Shown here in pieces: positions 13,191-27,210 of a stretch of DNA of 64,000 bases. Position numbers and translations under genes: made by a program. The notes under the pieces were generated by a model. It was not told the origin of the DNA. It saw only the letters and a program-made list of their open reading frames with translations, and did no database searches. This stretch comes from Fragum whitleyi (Eukaryota; Mollusca; Bivalvia; Cardiida; Cardiidae), in the NCBI GenBank assembly GCA_948146395.1, contig OX411556.1, positions 1,860,001 to 1,924,000 on the forward strand, written 5' to 3'. Positions within the stretch are counted from its first letter, which is position 1. Each line of letters begins with the position of its first letter.

Positions 13191-14500
13191 CCACATCGTC
13201 CCAAACACTCGCGTTCGCTAGCTATGCATGTGCGCTTCAAATTGACACCGATTTCGATGCCGTCTGATGCATCCGTCTGTGCGTTTATGCAGCATCCCTG
13301 ACCCCTTGTTATTCGATTTAATAGTAATTATTTAATCCTGATTTAATGTTAAATATTTTGGGTACCCATTTTTCGATCGACTGATGCGCCCATGCATTCA
13401 TACCCACATCGCCCCAAACACGCGTGTTCGCTAGCTATGCATGTGCGCTTCAAATTGACACCGGTTTCGATGCCGTCTGATGCATCCGTCTGTGCGTTTA
13501 TGCAGCATCCCTGACCCCTTGTTATTCGATTTAATAGTAATTATTTAATCCTGATTTAATGTTAAATATTTTGGGTACCCATTTTTCGATCGACTGATGC
13601 GCCCATGCATTCATACCCACATCGTCCCAAACACTCGCGTTCGCTAGCTATGCATGTGCGCTTCAAATTGACACAGATTTCGATGCCGTCTGATGCATCC
13701 GTCTGTGCGTTTATGCAGCATCCCTGACCCCTTGTTATTCGATTTAATAGTAATTATTTAATCCAGATTTAATGTTAAATATTTTGGGTACCTATTTTTC
13801 GATCGACTGATGCGCCCATGCATTCATACCCACATCGCCCCAAACACGCGCGTTCGCTAGCTATGCATGTGCGCTTCAAATTGACACCGGTTTCGATGCC
13901 GTCTGATGCATCCGTCTGTGCGTTTATGCAGCATCCCTGAACCCTTGTTATTCGATTTAATAGTAATTATTTAATCCTGATTTAATGTTAAATATTTTGG
14001 GTACCCATTTTTCGATCGACTGATGCGCCCATGCATTCATACCCATATCGTCCCAAACACTCGCGTTCGCTAGCTATGCATGTGCGCTTAAAATTGACAC
14101 CGGTTTCGATGCCGTCTGATGCATCCGTCTGTGCGTTTATGCAGCATCCCTGACCACTTGTTATTCGATTTAATAGTAATTATTTAATCCTGATTTAATG
14201 TTAAATATTTTGGGTACCCATTTTTCGATCGACTGATGCGCCCATGCATTCATACCCACATCGCCCCAAACACGCGCGTTCGCTAGCTATGCATGTGCGC
14301 TTCAAATTGACACCGGTTTCGATGCCGTCTGATGCATCCGTCTGTGCGTTTATGCAGCATCCCTGACCCCTTGTTATTCGATTCAATAGTAATTATTTAA
14401 TCCTGATTTAATGTTAAATATTTTGGGTACCCATTTTTCGATCGACTGATGCGCCCATGCATTCATACCCACATCGTCCCAAACACTCGCGTTCGCTAGC
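13191..14500 (+). repeat. Stretch of alternating monomer types (426-bp dimer)
   Basis: Type A carries CGTCCCAAACACTCGCG and type B carries CGCCCCAAACACGCG. Going through 13191, 13410, 13622, 13837, 14049, 14262 and 14475 the types read A, B, A, B, A, B, A. A looser alternation is seen at 2.3-3.0 kb. Elsewhere the order is irregular, with a third type (CGTCCCAAACACGCGCG with TTCACTAGC) mixed in. I infer an older dimeric organisation, since scrambled. Confidence 0.6.
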
Positions 14501-15325
14501 TATGCATGTGCGCTTCAAATTGACACCGGTTTCGATGCCGTCTGATGCATCCGTCTGTGCGATTATGCAGCATCCCTGACCTCTTGTTATTCGATTTAAT
14601 AGTAATTATTTAATCCTGATTAATGTTAAATATTTTGGGTACCCATTTTTCGATCGACTGATGCGCCCGTGCATTCATACCCACATCGTCCCAAACACTC
14701 GCGTTCGCTAGCTATGCATGTGTGCTTCAAATTGACACCGGTTTCGATGCCGTCTGATGCATCCGTCTGTGCGTTTATGCAGCATCCCTGACCCCTTGTT
14801 ATTCGATTTAAACGTAATTATTTAATCCTGATTTAATGTTAAATATTTTGGGTACCCATTTTTCGATCGACTGATGCGCCCATGCATTCATACCCACATC
14901 GTCCCAAACACGCGCGTTCACTAGCTATGCATGTGCGCTTCAAATTGACACCGGTTTCGATGCCGTCTGATGCATCCGTCTTTGCGTTTATGCAGCATCC
15001 CTGACCCCTTGTTATTCGATTTAATAGTAATTATTTAATCCTGATTTAATGTTAAATATTTTGGGTACCCATTTTTCGATCGACTGATGCGCCCATGCAT
15101 TCATACCCACATCGCCCCAAACACGCGCGTTCGCTAGCTATGCATGTGCGCTTCAAATTGACACCGGTTTCGATGCCGTCTGATGCATCCGTCTGTGCGT
15201 TTATGCAGCATCCCTGACCCCTTGTTATTCGATTTAATAGTAATTATTTAATCCTGATTTAATGTTAAATATTTTGGGTACCCATTTTTCGATCGACTGA
15301 TGCGCCCATGCATTCATACCCACAT

Positions 15326-16606
15326 CGCCCAAAACACGCGCGTTCGCTAGCTATGGATGTGCGCTTTAAATTGACACAGGTTTCGATGCCGTCTGATGCA
15401 TCCGTCTGTGCGTTTTTGCAGCATCCCTGACCCCTTGTTATTCGATTTAATAGAAATTATTTAATCCTGATTTAATGTTAAATATTTTGGGTACCCATTT
15501 TTCGATCGACTGATGCGCCCATGCATTCAATCCCACATCGCCCCAAACACGCGCGTTCGCTAGCTATGCATGTGCGCTTCAAATTGACACCGGTTTCGAT
15601 GCCGTCTGATGCATCCGTCTGTGCGTTTATGCAGCATCCCTGACCCCTTGTTATTCGATTTAATAGTAATTATTTAATCCTGATTTAATGTTAAATATTT
15701 TGGGTACCCATTTTTTGATCGACTGATGCGCCCATGCATTCATACCCACATCGCCCCAAACACGCGCGTTCGCTAGCTATGCATGTGCGCTTCAAATTGA
15801 CACCGGTTTCGATGCCTTCTGATGCATCCGTCTGTGCGTTTATGCAGCATCCCTGACCCCTTGTTATTCGATTTAATAGTAATTATTTAATCCTGATTTA
15901 ATGTTAAATATTTTGGGTACCCATTTTTCGATCGACTGATGCGCCCATGCATTCATACCCACATCGTCCCAAACACTCGCGTTCGCTAGCTATGCATGTG
16001 CGCTTCAAATTGACACCGATTTCGATGCCGTCTGATGCATCCGTCTGTGCGTTTATGCAGCATCCCTGACCCCTTGTTATTCGATTTAATAGTAATTATT
16101 TAATCCTGATTTAATGTTAAATATTTTGGGTACCCATTTTTCGATCGACTGATGCGCCCATGCATTCATACCCACATCGCCCCAAACACGCGTGTTCGCT
16201 AGCTATGCCTGTGCGCTTCAAATTGACACCGGTTTCGATGCCTTCTGATGCATCCGTCTGTGCGTTTATGCAGCATCCCTGACCCCTTGTTATTCGATTT
16301 AATAGTAATTATTTAATCCTGATTTAATGTTAAATATTTTGGGTACCCATTTTTCGATCGACTGATGCGCCCATGCATTCATACCCACATCGCCCAAAAC
16401 ACGCGCGTTCGCTAGCTATGCATGTGCGCTTTAAATTGACACAGGTTTCGATGCCGTCTGATGCATCCGTCTGTGCGTTTTTGCAGCATCCCTGACCCCT
16501 TGTTATTCGATTTAATAGAAATTATTTAATCCTGATTTAATGTTAAATATTTTGGGTACCCATTTTTCGATCGACTGATGCGCCCATGCATTCAATCCCA
16601 CATCGC
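15326..16606 (+). repeat. 5-monomer duplication (1,065-bp spacing)
   Basis: The rare variants CGCCCAAAACACG (15326/16391), TTGACACAGG (15371/16436), TTTTTGCAGC (about 15414/16479), ATAGAAATTATT (about 15451/16516) and TTCAATCCCAC (15527/16592) repeat in order at exactly 5 x 213 bp. The shared stretch is about 215 bp, with weaker agreement around it. GCCTTCTGATG in the interval (15814 and 16240) adds a 426-bp, two-monomer echo. Confidence 0.85.
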
Positions 16607-17408
16607 CCCAAACACGCGCGTTCGCTAGCTATGCATGTGCGCTTCAAATTGACACCGGTTTCGATGCCGTCTGATGCATCCGTCTGTGCGTTTATGCAGC
16701 ATCCCTGACCCCTTGTTATTCGATTTAATAGTAATTATTTAATCCTGATTTAATGTTAAATATTTTGGGTACCCATTTTTCGATCGACTGATGCGCCCAT
16801 GCATTCATACCCACATCGTCCCAAACACTCGCGTTCGCTAGCTATGCATGTGCGCTTCAAATTGACACCGGTTTCGATGCCGTCTGATGCATCCGTCTGT
16901 GCGTTTATGCAGCATCCCTGACCCCTTGTTATTCGATTTAATAGTAATTATTTAATCCTGATTTAATGTTAAATATTTTGGGTACCCATTTTTCGATCGA
17001 CTGATGCGCCCATGCATTCATACCCACATCGCCCCAAACACGCGCGTTCGCTAGCTATGCATGTGCGCTTCAAATTGACACCGGTTTCGATGCCGTCTGA
17101 TGCATCCGTCTGTGCGTTTATGCAGCATCCCTGACCCCTAATTATTCGATTTAATAGTAATTATTTAATCCTGATTTAATGTTAAATATTTTGGGTACCC
17201 ATTTTTCGATCGACTGATGCGCCCATGCATTCATACCCACATCGTCCCAAACACTCGCGTTCGCTAGCTATGCATGTGCGCTTCAAATTGACACCGGTTT
17301 CGATGCCGTCTGATGCATCCGTCTGTGCGTTTATGCAGCATCCCTGACCCCTTGTTATTCGATTTAATAGTAATTATTTAATCCTGATTTAATGTTAAAT
17401 ATTTTGGG

Positions 17409-18903
17409 TATCCATTTTTCGATCGACTGATGCGCCCATGCATTCATACCCACATCGTCCCAAACACTCGCGTTCGCTAGCTATGCATGTGCGCTTCAAA
17501 TTGACACCGGTTTCGATGCCGTCTGATGCATCCGTCTGTGCGTTTATGCAGCATCCCTGACCCCTTGTTATTCGATTTAATAGTAATTATTTAATCCTGA
17601 ATTAATGTTAAATATTTGGGTACCGATTTTTCGATCGACTGATGCGCCCATGCATTCATACCCACATCGCCCCAAACACGCGCGTTCGCTAGCTATGCAT
17701 GTGCGCTTCAAATTGACACCGGTTTCGATGCCGTCTGATGCATCCGTCTTTGCGTTTATGCAGCATCCCTGACCCCTTGTTATTCGATTTAATAGTAATT
17801 ATTTAATCCTGATTTAATGTTAAATATTTTGGGAACCCATTTTTCGATCGACTGATGCGCCCATGCATTCATACCCATATCGTCCCAAACACTCGCGTTC
17901 GCTAGCTATGCATGTGCGCTTCAAATTGACACCGGTTTCGATGCCGTCTTATGCATCCGTCTGTGCGTTTATGCAGCATCCCTGACCCCTTGTTATTCGA
18001 TTTAATAGTAATTATTTAATCCTGATTTAATGTTAAATATTTTGGGTACCCATTTTTCGATCGACTGATGCGCCCATGCATTCATACCCACATCGCCCCA
18101 AACACGCGCGTTCGCTAGCTATGCATGTGCGCTTCAAATTGACACCGGTTTCGATGCCGTCTGATGCATCCGTCTGTGCGTTTATGCAGCATCCCTGACC
18201 CCTTGTTATTCGATTTAATAGTAATTATTTAATCCTGATTTAATGTTAAATATTTTGGGTACCCATTTTTCGATAGACTGATGCGCCCATGCATTCATAC
18301 CCACATCGTCCCAAACACTCGCGTTCGCTAGCTATGCATGTGCGCTTCAAATTGACACCGGTTTCGATGCCGTCTGATGCATCCGTCTGTGCGTTTATGC
18401 AGCATCCCTGACCTCTTGTTATTCGATTTAATAGTAATTATTTAATCCTGATTTAATGTTAAATATTTTGGGTACCCATTTTTCGATCGACTGATGCGCC
18501 CATGCATTCATACCCACATCGTCCCAAACACTCGCGTTCGCTAGCTATGCATGTGCGCTTCAAATTGACACCGGTTTCGATGCCGTCTGATGCATCCGTC
18601 TGTGCGTTTATGCAGCATCCCTGACCCCTTGTTATTCGATTTAATAGTAATTATTTAATCCTGATTTAATGTTAAATATTTTGGGTACCCATTTTTCGAT
18701 CGACTGATGCGCCCATGCATTCATACCCACATCGTCCCAAACACTCGCGTTCGCTAGCTATGCATGTGCGCTTCAAATTGACACCGGTTTCGATGCCGTC
18801 TGATGCATCCGTCTGTGCGTTTATGCAGCATCCCTGACCCCTTGTTATTCGATTTAATAGTAATTATTTAATCCTGATTTAATGTTAAATATTTTGGGTA
18901 TCC
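17409..18903 (+). repeat. Probable 7-monomer duplication (about 1,490 bp)
   Basis: The variant GGGTATCCATTT occurs at about 17406 and 18896, 1,490 bp apart, which is 7 x 213 minus one base. The missing base is explained by a T lost in the AAATATTTGGG run near 17615. The flanking monomers are both A type. The call rests mainly on one marker. Confidence 0.5.
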
Positions 18904-20540
18904 ATTTTTCGATCGACTGATGCGCCCATGCATTCATACCCACATCGTCCCAAACACTCGCGTTCGCTAGCTATGCATGTGCGCTTCAAATTGACACCGG
19001 TTTCGATGCCGTCTGATGCATCCGTCTGTGCGTTTATGCAGCATCCCTGACCCCTTGTTATTCGATTTAATAGTAATTATTTAATCCTGATTTAATGTTA
19101 AATATTTTGGGTACCCATTTTTCGATCGACTAATGCGCCCATGCATTCATACCCACATCGTCTCAAACACTCGCGTTCGCTAGCTATCCATGTGCGCTTC
19201 AAATTGACACCGGTTTCGATGCCGTCTGATGCATCCGTCTGTGCGTTTATGCAGCATCCCTGACCCCTTGTTATTCGATTTAATAGTAATTATTTAATCC
19301 TGATTTAATGTTAAATATTTTGGGTACCCATTTTCGATCGACTGATGCGCCCATGCATTCATACCCACATCGCCCCAAACACGCGCGTTCGCTAGCTATG
19401 CATGTGCGCTTCAAATTGACACCGGTTTCGATGCCTTCTGATGCATCCGTCTGTGCGTTTATGCACAATCCCTGACCCCTTGTTATTCGATTTAATAGTA
19501 ATTATTTAATCCTGATTTAATGTTAAATATTTTGGGTACCCATTTTTCGATCGACTGATGCGCCCATGCATTCATACCCAATTCGTCGAAAACACTCGCG
19601 TTCGCTAGCTATGCATGTGCGCTTCAAATTGACACCGGTTTCGATGCCGTCTAATGCATTCGTCTGTGCGTTTATGCAGCATCCCTGACCCCTTGTTATT
19701 CGATTTAATAGTAATTATTTAATCCTGATTTAATGTTAAATATTTGGGTACCCATTTTTCGATCGACTGATGCGCCCGTGCATTCATACCCACATCGCCC
19801 CAAACACGCGCGTTCGCTAGCTATGCATGTGCGCTTCAAATTGACACCGGTTTTGATGCCGTCTGATGCATCCGTCTGTGCGTTTATGCAGCATCCCTGA
19901 CCCCTTGTTTTTCGATTTAATAGTAATTATTGAATCCTGATTTAATGTTAAATATTTTGGGTACCCATTTTTCGATCGACTGATGCGCCCATGCATTCAT
20001 ACCAACATCGTCCCAAACACTCGCGTTCGCTAGCTATGCATGTGCGCTTCAAATTGACACCGGTTTCGATGCCGTCTGATGCATCCGTCTTTGCGTTTAT
20101 GCAGCATCCCTGACCCCTTGTTATTCGATTTAATAGTAATTATTTAATCCTGATTTAATGTTAAATATTTTGGGTACCCATTTTTCGATCGACTGATGCG
20201 CCCATGCATTCATACCCATATCGCCCCAAACACGCGCGTTCGCTAGCTATGCATGTACGCTTCAAATTGACACCGGTTTCGATGCCGTCTGATGCATCCG
20301 TCTGTGCGTTTATGCAGCATCCCTGACCCCTTGTTATTCGATTTAATAGTAATTATTTAATCCTGATTTAATGTTAAATATTTTGGGTACCCATTTTTCG
20401 ATCGACTGATGCGCCCATGCATTCATACCCACATCGTCCCAAACACGCGCGTTCGCTAGCTATGCATGTGCGCTTCAAATTGACACCGGTTTCGATGCGG
20501 TCTGATGCATCCGTCTGTGCGTTTATGCAGCATCCCTGAC

Positions 20541-23500
20541 CCCTAATTATTCGATTTAATAGCAATTATTTAATCCTGATTTAATGTTAAGTATTTTGGG
20601 TACCCATTTTTCGATCGACTGATGCGCCCATGCATTCATACCCACATCGTCCCAAACACGCGCGTTCACTAGCTATGCATGTGCGCTTCAAATTGACACC
20701 GGTTTCGATGCCGTTTAATGTATCCGTCTGTGCGTTTATGCAGCATCCCTGACCCCTTGTTATTCGATTTAATAGTAATTATTTCATCCTGATTTAATGT
20801 TAAATATTTTGGGTACCCATTTTTCGATCGACTGATGCGCCCATGCATTCATACCCACATCGCCCCAAACACGCGCGTTCGCTAGCTATGCATGTGCGCT
20901 TCAAATTGACACCGGTTTCGATGCCGTCTGATGCATCCGTCTGTGCGTTTATGCAGCATCCCTGACCCCTTGTTATTCGATTTAATAGTAATTATTTAAT
21001 CCTGATTTAATGTTAAATATTTTGGGTACCCATTTTTCGATCGACTAATGCGCCCATGCATTCATACCCACATCGTCCCAAACACTCGCGTTCGCTAGCT
21101 ATGCATGTGCGCTTCAAATTGACACCGGTTTCGATGCCGTCTGATGCATCCGTCTGTGCGTTTATGCAGCATCCCTGACCCCTTGTTATTCGATTTAATA
21201 GTAATTATTTAATCCTGATTTAATGTTAAATATTTTGGGTACCCATTTTTCGATCGACTGATGCGCCCATGCATTCATACCCACATCGCCCCAAACACTC
21301 GCGTTCGCTAGCTATGCATGTGCGCTTCAAATTGACACCGGTTTCGATGCCGTCTGATGCATCCGTCTGTGCGTTTATGCAGCATCCCTGACCCCTTGTT
21401 ATTCGATTTAATAGTAATTATTTAATCCTGATTTAATGTTAAATATTTTGGGTACCCATTTTTCGATCGACTGATGCGCCCATGCATTCATACCCACATC
21501 GTCCCAAACACTCGCGTTCACTAGCTATGCATGTGCGCTTCAAATTGACACCGGTTTCGATGCCGTCTGATGCATCCGTCTGTGCGTTTATGCAGCATCC
21601 CTGACCCCTTGTTATTCGATTTAATAGTAATTATTTAATCCTGATTTAATGTTAAATATTTTGGGTACCCATTTTTCGATCGACTGATGCGCCCATGCAT
21701 TCATACCCACATCGTCCCAAACACTCGCGTTCGCTAGCTATGCATGTGCGCTTCAAATTGACACCGGTTTCGATGCCGTCTGATGCATCCGTCTGTGCGT
21801 TTATGCAGCATCCCTGACCCCTTGTTATTCGATTTAATAGTAATTATTTAATCCTGATTTAATGTTAAATATTTCGGGTACCCATTTTTCGATCGACTGA
21901 TGCGCCCATGCATTCATACCCACATCGTCCCAAACACGCGCGTTCGCTAGCTATGCATGTGCGCTTCAAATTGACACCGGTTTCGATGCCGTCTGATTCA
22001 TCCGTCTGTGCGTTTATGCAGCATCCCTGACCCCTTGTTATTCGATTTAATAGTAATTATTTAATTATGATTTAATGTTAAATATTTTGGGTACTCATTT
22101 TTCGATCGACCAATGCGCCCATGCATTCATACCCACATCGCCCCAAACACTCACGTTCGCTAGCTATGCATGTGCGCTTCAAATTGACACCGGTTTCGAT
22201 GCCGTCTGATGCATCCGTCTGTGCGTTTATGCAGCATCCCTGACCCCTTGTTATTCGATTTAATAGTAATTATTTAATCCTGATTTAATGTTAAATATTT
22301 TGGGTACCCATTTTTCGATCGACTGATGCGCCCATGCATTCATACCCACATCGTCCCAAACACGCGCGTTCGCTAGCTATGCATGTGCGCTTCGAATTGA
22401 CACCGGTTTCGATGCCGTCTGATGCATCCGTCTGTGCGTTTATGCAGCATCCCTGACCCCTTGTTATTCGATTTAATAGAAATTATTTAATCCTGATTTA
22501 ATGTTAAATATTTTTGGTACCCATTTTTCGATCGACTGATGCGCCCATGCATTCATACCCACATCGTCCCAAACACTCGCGCGTTCACTAGCTATGCATG
22601 TGCGCTTCAAATTGACACCGGTTTCGATGCCGTCTGATGCATCCGTCTGTGCGTTTATGCAGCATCCCTGACCCCTTGTTATTCGATTTAATAGTAATTA
22701 TTTAATCCTGATTTAATGTTAAATATTTTGGGTACCCATTTTTCGATCGACTGATGCGCCCATGCATTCATACCCACATCGTCCCAAATACGTGCGTTCA
22801 CTAGCTATGCATGTGCGCTTCAAATTGACACCGATTTCGATGCCGTCTGATGCATCCGTCTGTGCGTTTATGCAGCATCCCTGACCCCTTGTTATTCGAT
22901 TTAATAGTAATTATTTAATCCTGATTTAATGTTAAATATTTTGGGTACCCATTTTCGATCGACTGATGCGCCCATGCATTCATACCCAATTCGTCCCAAA
23001 CACTCGCGTTCGCTAGCTATGCATGTGCGCTTCAAGTTGACACCGGTTTCGATGCCGTCTAATGCATCCGTCTGTGCGTTTATGCAGCATCCCTGACCCC
23101 TTGTTATTCGATTTAATAGTAATTATTTAATCCTGATTTAATGTTAAATATTTGGGTACCCATTTTTCGATCGACTGATGCGCCCATGCATTCATACCCA
23201 CATCGTCCCAAACACTCGCGTTCGCTAGCTATGCATGTGTGCTTCAAATTGACACCGGTTTCGATGCCGTCTGATGCATCCGTCTGTGCGTTTATGCAGC
23301 ATCCCTGACCCCTTGTTATTCGATTTAATAGTAATTATTTAATCCTGATTTAATGTTAAATATTTTGGGTACCCATTTTTCGATCGACTGATGCGCCCAT
23401 GCATTCATACCCACATCGCCCCAAACACGCGCGTTCGCTAGCTATGCATGTGCGCTTCAAATTGACACCGGTTTCGATGCCGTCTGATGCATCCGTCTGT

Positions 23501-26500
23501 GCGTTTATGCAGCATCCCTGACCCCTTGTTATCCGATTTAATAGTAATTATTTAATCCTGATTTAATGTTAAATATTTTGGGTACCCATTTTTCGATAGA
23601 CTGATGCGCCCATGCATTCATACCCACATCGTCCCAAACACTCGCGTTCGCTAGCTATGCATGTGCGCTTCAAATTGACACCGGTTTCGATGCCGTCTGA
23701 TGCATCCGTCTGTGCGTTTATGCAGCATCCCTGACCTCTTGTTATTCGATTTAATAGTAATTATTTAATCCTGATTTAATGTTAAATATTTTGGGTACCC
23801 ATTTTTCGATCGACTGATGCGCCCATGCATTCATACCCACATCGTCCCAAACACGCGCGTTCGCTAGCTATGCATGTGCGCTTCAAATTGACACCGGTTT
23901 CGATGCCGTCTGATGCATCCGTCTGTGCGTTTATGCAGCATCCCTGACCCCTTGTTATCCGATTTAATAGTAATTATTTAATCCTGATTTAATGTTAAAT
24001 ATTTTGGGTACCCATTTTTCGATAGACTGATGCGCCCATGCATTCATACCCACATCGTCCCAAACACTCGCGTTCGCTAGCTATGCATGTGCGCTTCAAA
24101 TTGACACCGGTTTCGATGCCGTCTGATGCATCCGTCTGTGCGTTTATGCAGCATCCCTGACCTCTTGTTATTCGATTTAATAGTAATTATTTAATCCTGA
24201 TTTAATGTTAAATATTTTGGGTACCCATTTTTCGATCGACTGATGCGCCCATGCATTCATACCCACATCGTCCCAAACACGCGCGTTCGCTAGCTATGCA
24301 TGTGCGCTTCAAATTGACACCGGTTTCGATGCCGTCTGATGCATCCGTCTGTGCGTTTATGTAGCATCCCTGACCCCTTGTTATTCGATTTAATAGTAAT
24401 TATTTAATCCTGATTTAATGTTAAATATTTTGGGTCCCCATTTTTCGATCGACTGATGCGCCCATGCATTCATACCCACATCGTCCCAAACACGCGCGTT
24501 CACTAGCTATGCATGTGCGCTTCAAATTGACACCGGTTTCGATGCCGTCTGATGCATCCGTCTGTGCGTTTATGCAGCATCCCTGACCCCTTGTTATTCG
24601 ATTTAATAGTAATTATTTAATCCTGATTTAATGTTAAATATTTTGGGTACCCATTTTTCGATCGACCAATGCGCCCATGCATTCATACCCACATCGCCCC
24701 AAACACGCGCGTTCGCTAGCTATGCATGTGCGCTTCAAATTGACACCGGTTTCGATGCCGTCTGATGCATCCGTCTGTGCGTTTATGCAGCATCCCTGAC
24801 CCCTAATTATTCGATTTAATAGTAATTATTTAATTCTGATTTAATGTTAAGTATTTTGGGTCCCCATTTTTCGATCGACTGATGCGCCCATGCATTCATA
24901 CCCACATCGTTACAAACACGCGCGTTCACTAGCTATGCATGTGCGCTTCAAATTGACACCGGTTTCGATGCCGTTTAATGTATCCGTCTTAGCGTTTATG
25001 CAGCATCCCTGACCCCTTGTTATTCGATTTAATAGTAATTATTTCATCCTGATTTAATGTTAAATATTTTGGGTACCCATTTTTCGATCGACTGATGCGC
25101 CCATGCATTCATACCCACATCGCCCCAAACACGCGCGTTCGCTAGCTATGCATGTGCGCTTCAAATTGACACCGGTTTCGATGCCGTCTGATGCATCTGT
25201 CTGTGCGTTTATGCAGCATCCCTGACCCATTGTTATTCGATTTAATAGTAATTATTTAATCCTGATTTAATGTTAAATATTTTGGGTACCCATTTTTCGA
25301 TCGACTAATGCGCCCATGCATTCATACCCACATCGTCCCAAACACTCGCGTTCGCTAGCTATGCATGTGCGCTTCAAATTGACACCGGTTTCGATGCCGT
25401 CTGATGCATCCGTCTGTGCGTTTATGCAGCATCCCTGACCCCTTGTTATTCGATTTAATAGTAATTATTTAATCCTGATTTAATGTTAAATATTTTGGGT
25501 ACCCATTTTTCGATCGACTGATGCGCCCATGCATTCATACCCACATCGCCCCAAACACTCGCGTTCGCTAGCTATGCATGTGCGCTTCAAATTGACACCG
25601 GTTTCGATGCCGTCTGATGCATCCGTCTGTGCGTTTATGCAGCATCCCTGACCCCTTGTTATTCGATTTAATAGTAATTATTTAATCCTGATTTAATGTT
25701 AAATATTTTGGGTACCCATTTTTCGATCGACTGATGCGCCCATGCATTCATACCCACATCGTCCCAAACACTCGCGTTCACTAGCTATGCATGTGCGCTT
25801 CAAATTGACACCGGTTTCGATGCCGTCTGATGCATCCGTCTGTGCGTTTATGCAGCATCCCTGACCCCTTGTTATTCGATTTAATAGTAATTATTTAATC
25901 CTGATTTAATGTTAAATATTTTGGGTACCCATTTTTCGATCGACTGATGCGCCCATGCATTCATACCCACATCGTCCCAAACACTCGCGTTCGCTAGCTA
26001 TGCATGTGCGCTTCAAATTGACACCGGTTTCGATGCCGTCTGATGCATCCGTCTGTGCGTTTATGCAGCATCCCTGACCCCTTGTTATTCGATTTAATAG
26101 TAATTATTTAATCCTGATTTAATGTTAAATATTTCGAGTACCCATTTTTCGATCGACTGATGCGCCCATGCATTCATACCCACATCGTCCCAAACACGCG
26201 CGTTCGCTAGCTATGCATGTGCGCTTCAAATTGACACCGGTTTCGATGCCGTCTGATTCATCCGTCTGTGCGTTTATGCAGCATCCCTGACCCCTTGTTA
26301 TTCGATTTAATAGTAATTATTTAATTATGATTTAATGTTAAATATTTTGGGTACTCATTTTTCGATCGACCAATGCGCCCATGCATTCATACCCACATCG
26401 CCCCAAACACTCACGTTCGCTAGCTATGCATGTGCGCTTCAAATTGACACCGGTTTCGATGCCGTCTGATGCATCCGTCTGTGCGTTTATGCAGCATCCC

Positions 26501-27210
26501 TGACCCCTTGTTATTCGATTTAATAGTAATTATTTAATCCTGATTAAATGTTAAATATTTTGGGTACCCATTTTTCGATCAACTGATGCGCCCATGCATT
26601 CATACCCACATCGTCCCAAACACGCGCGTTCGCTAGCTATGCATGTGCGCTTCGAATTGACACCGGTTTCGATGCCGTCTGATGCATCCGTCTGTGCGTT
26701 TATGCAGCATCCCTGACCCCTTGTTATTCGATTTAATAGAAATTATTTAATCCTGATTTAATGTTAAATATTTTTGGTACCCATTTTTCGATCGACTGAT
26801 GCGCCCATGCATTCATACCCACATCGTCCCAAACACTCGCGCGTTCACTAGCTATGCATGTGCGCTTCAAATTGACACCGGTTTCGATGCCGTCTGATGC
26901 ATCCGTCTGTGCGTTTATGCAGCATCCCTGACCCCTTGTTATTCGATTTAATAGTAATTATTTAATCCTGATTTAATGTTAAATATTTTGGGTACCCATT
27001 TTTCGATCGACTGATGCGCCCATGCATTCATACCCACATCGTCCCAAATACGCGCGTTCACTAGCTATGCATGTGCGCTTCAAATTTACACCGATTTCGA
27101 TGCCGTCTGATGCATCCGTCTGTGCGTTTATGCAGCATCCCTGACCCCTTGTTATTCGATTTAATAGTAATTATTTAATCCTGATTTAATGTTAAATATT
27201 TTGGGTACCC
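20541..27210 (+). repeat. Paired 2.4-kb blocks, 20 monomers (4,260 bp) apart
   Basis: About 11 monomers at 20541-22950 match 24801-27210 at an exact 4,260-bp offset. Shared rare variants in order: CCCTAATTATT (20541/24801), GTTAAGTATT (20587/24847), CCGTTTAATGTATCC (20711/24971), TTTCATCCTG (20782/25042), AATATTTCG (about 21868/26128), TGATTCATCC (21994/26254), TTAATTATGATT (22063/26323), AACACTCACG (22146/26406), TTCGAATTG (22391/26651), ACTCGCGCGTTC (22574/26834) and ACCGATTTCG (22831/27091). The 1.85 kb after the first block (22951-24800) does not match what follows the second, so this is not a simple tandem pair. Confidence 0.92.
23405..24256 (+). repeat. Local dimer duplication (426-bp spacing)
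   Basis: TTATCCGATTT (23529/23955), CGATAGACTG (23596/24022) and GACCTCTTG (23733/24159) repeat at 2 x 213 bp, so two monomers were copied in place. The same CGATAGACTG plus GACCTCTTG pair also occurs once near 18274-18415, the probable source lineage. The duplication sits in the unmatched interval between the two 2.4-kb blocks. Confidence 0.85.
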
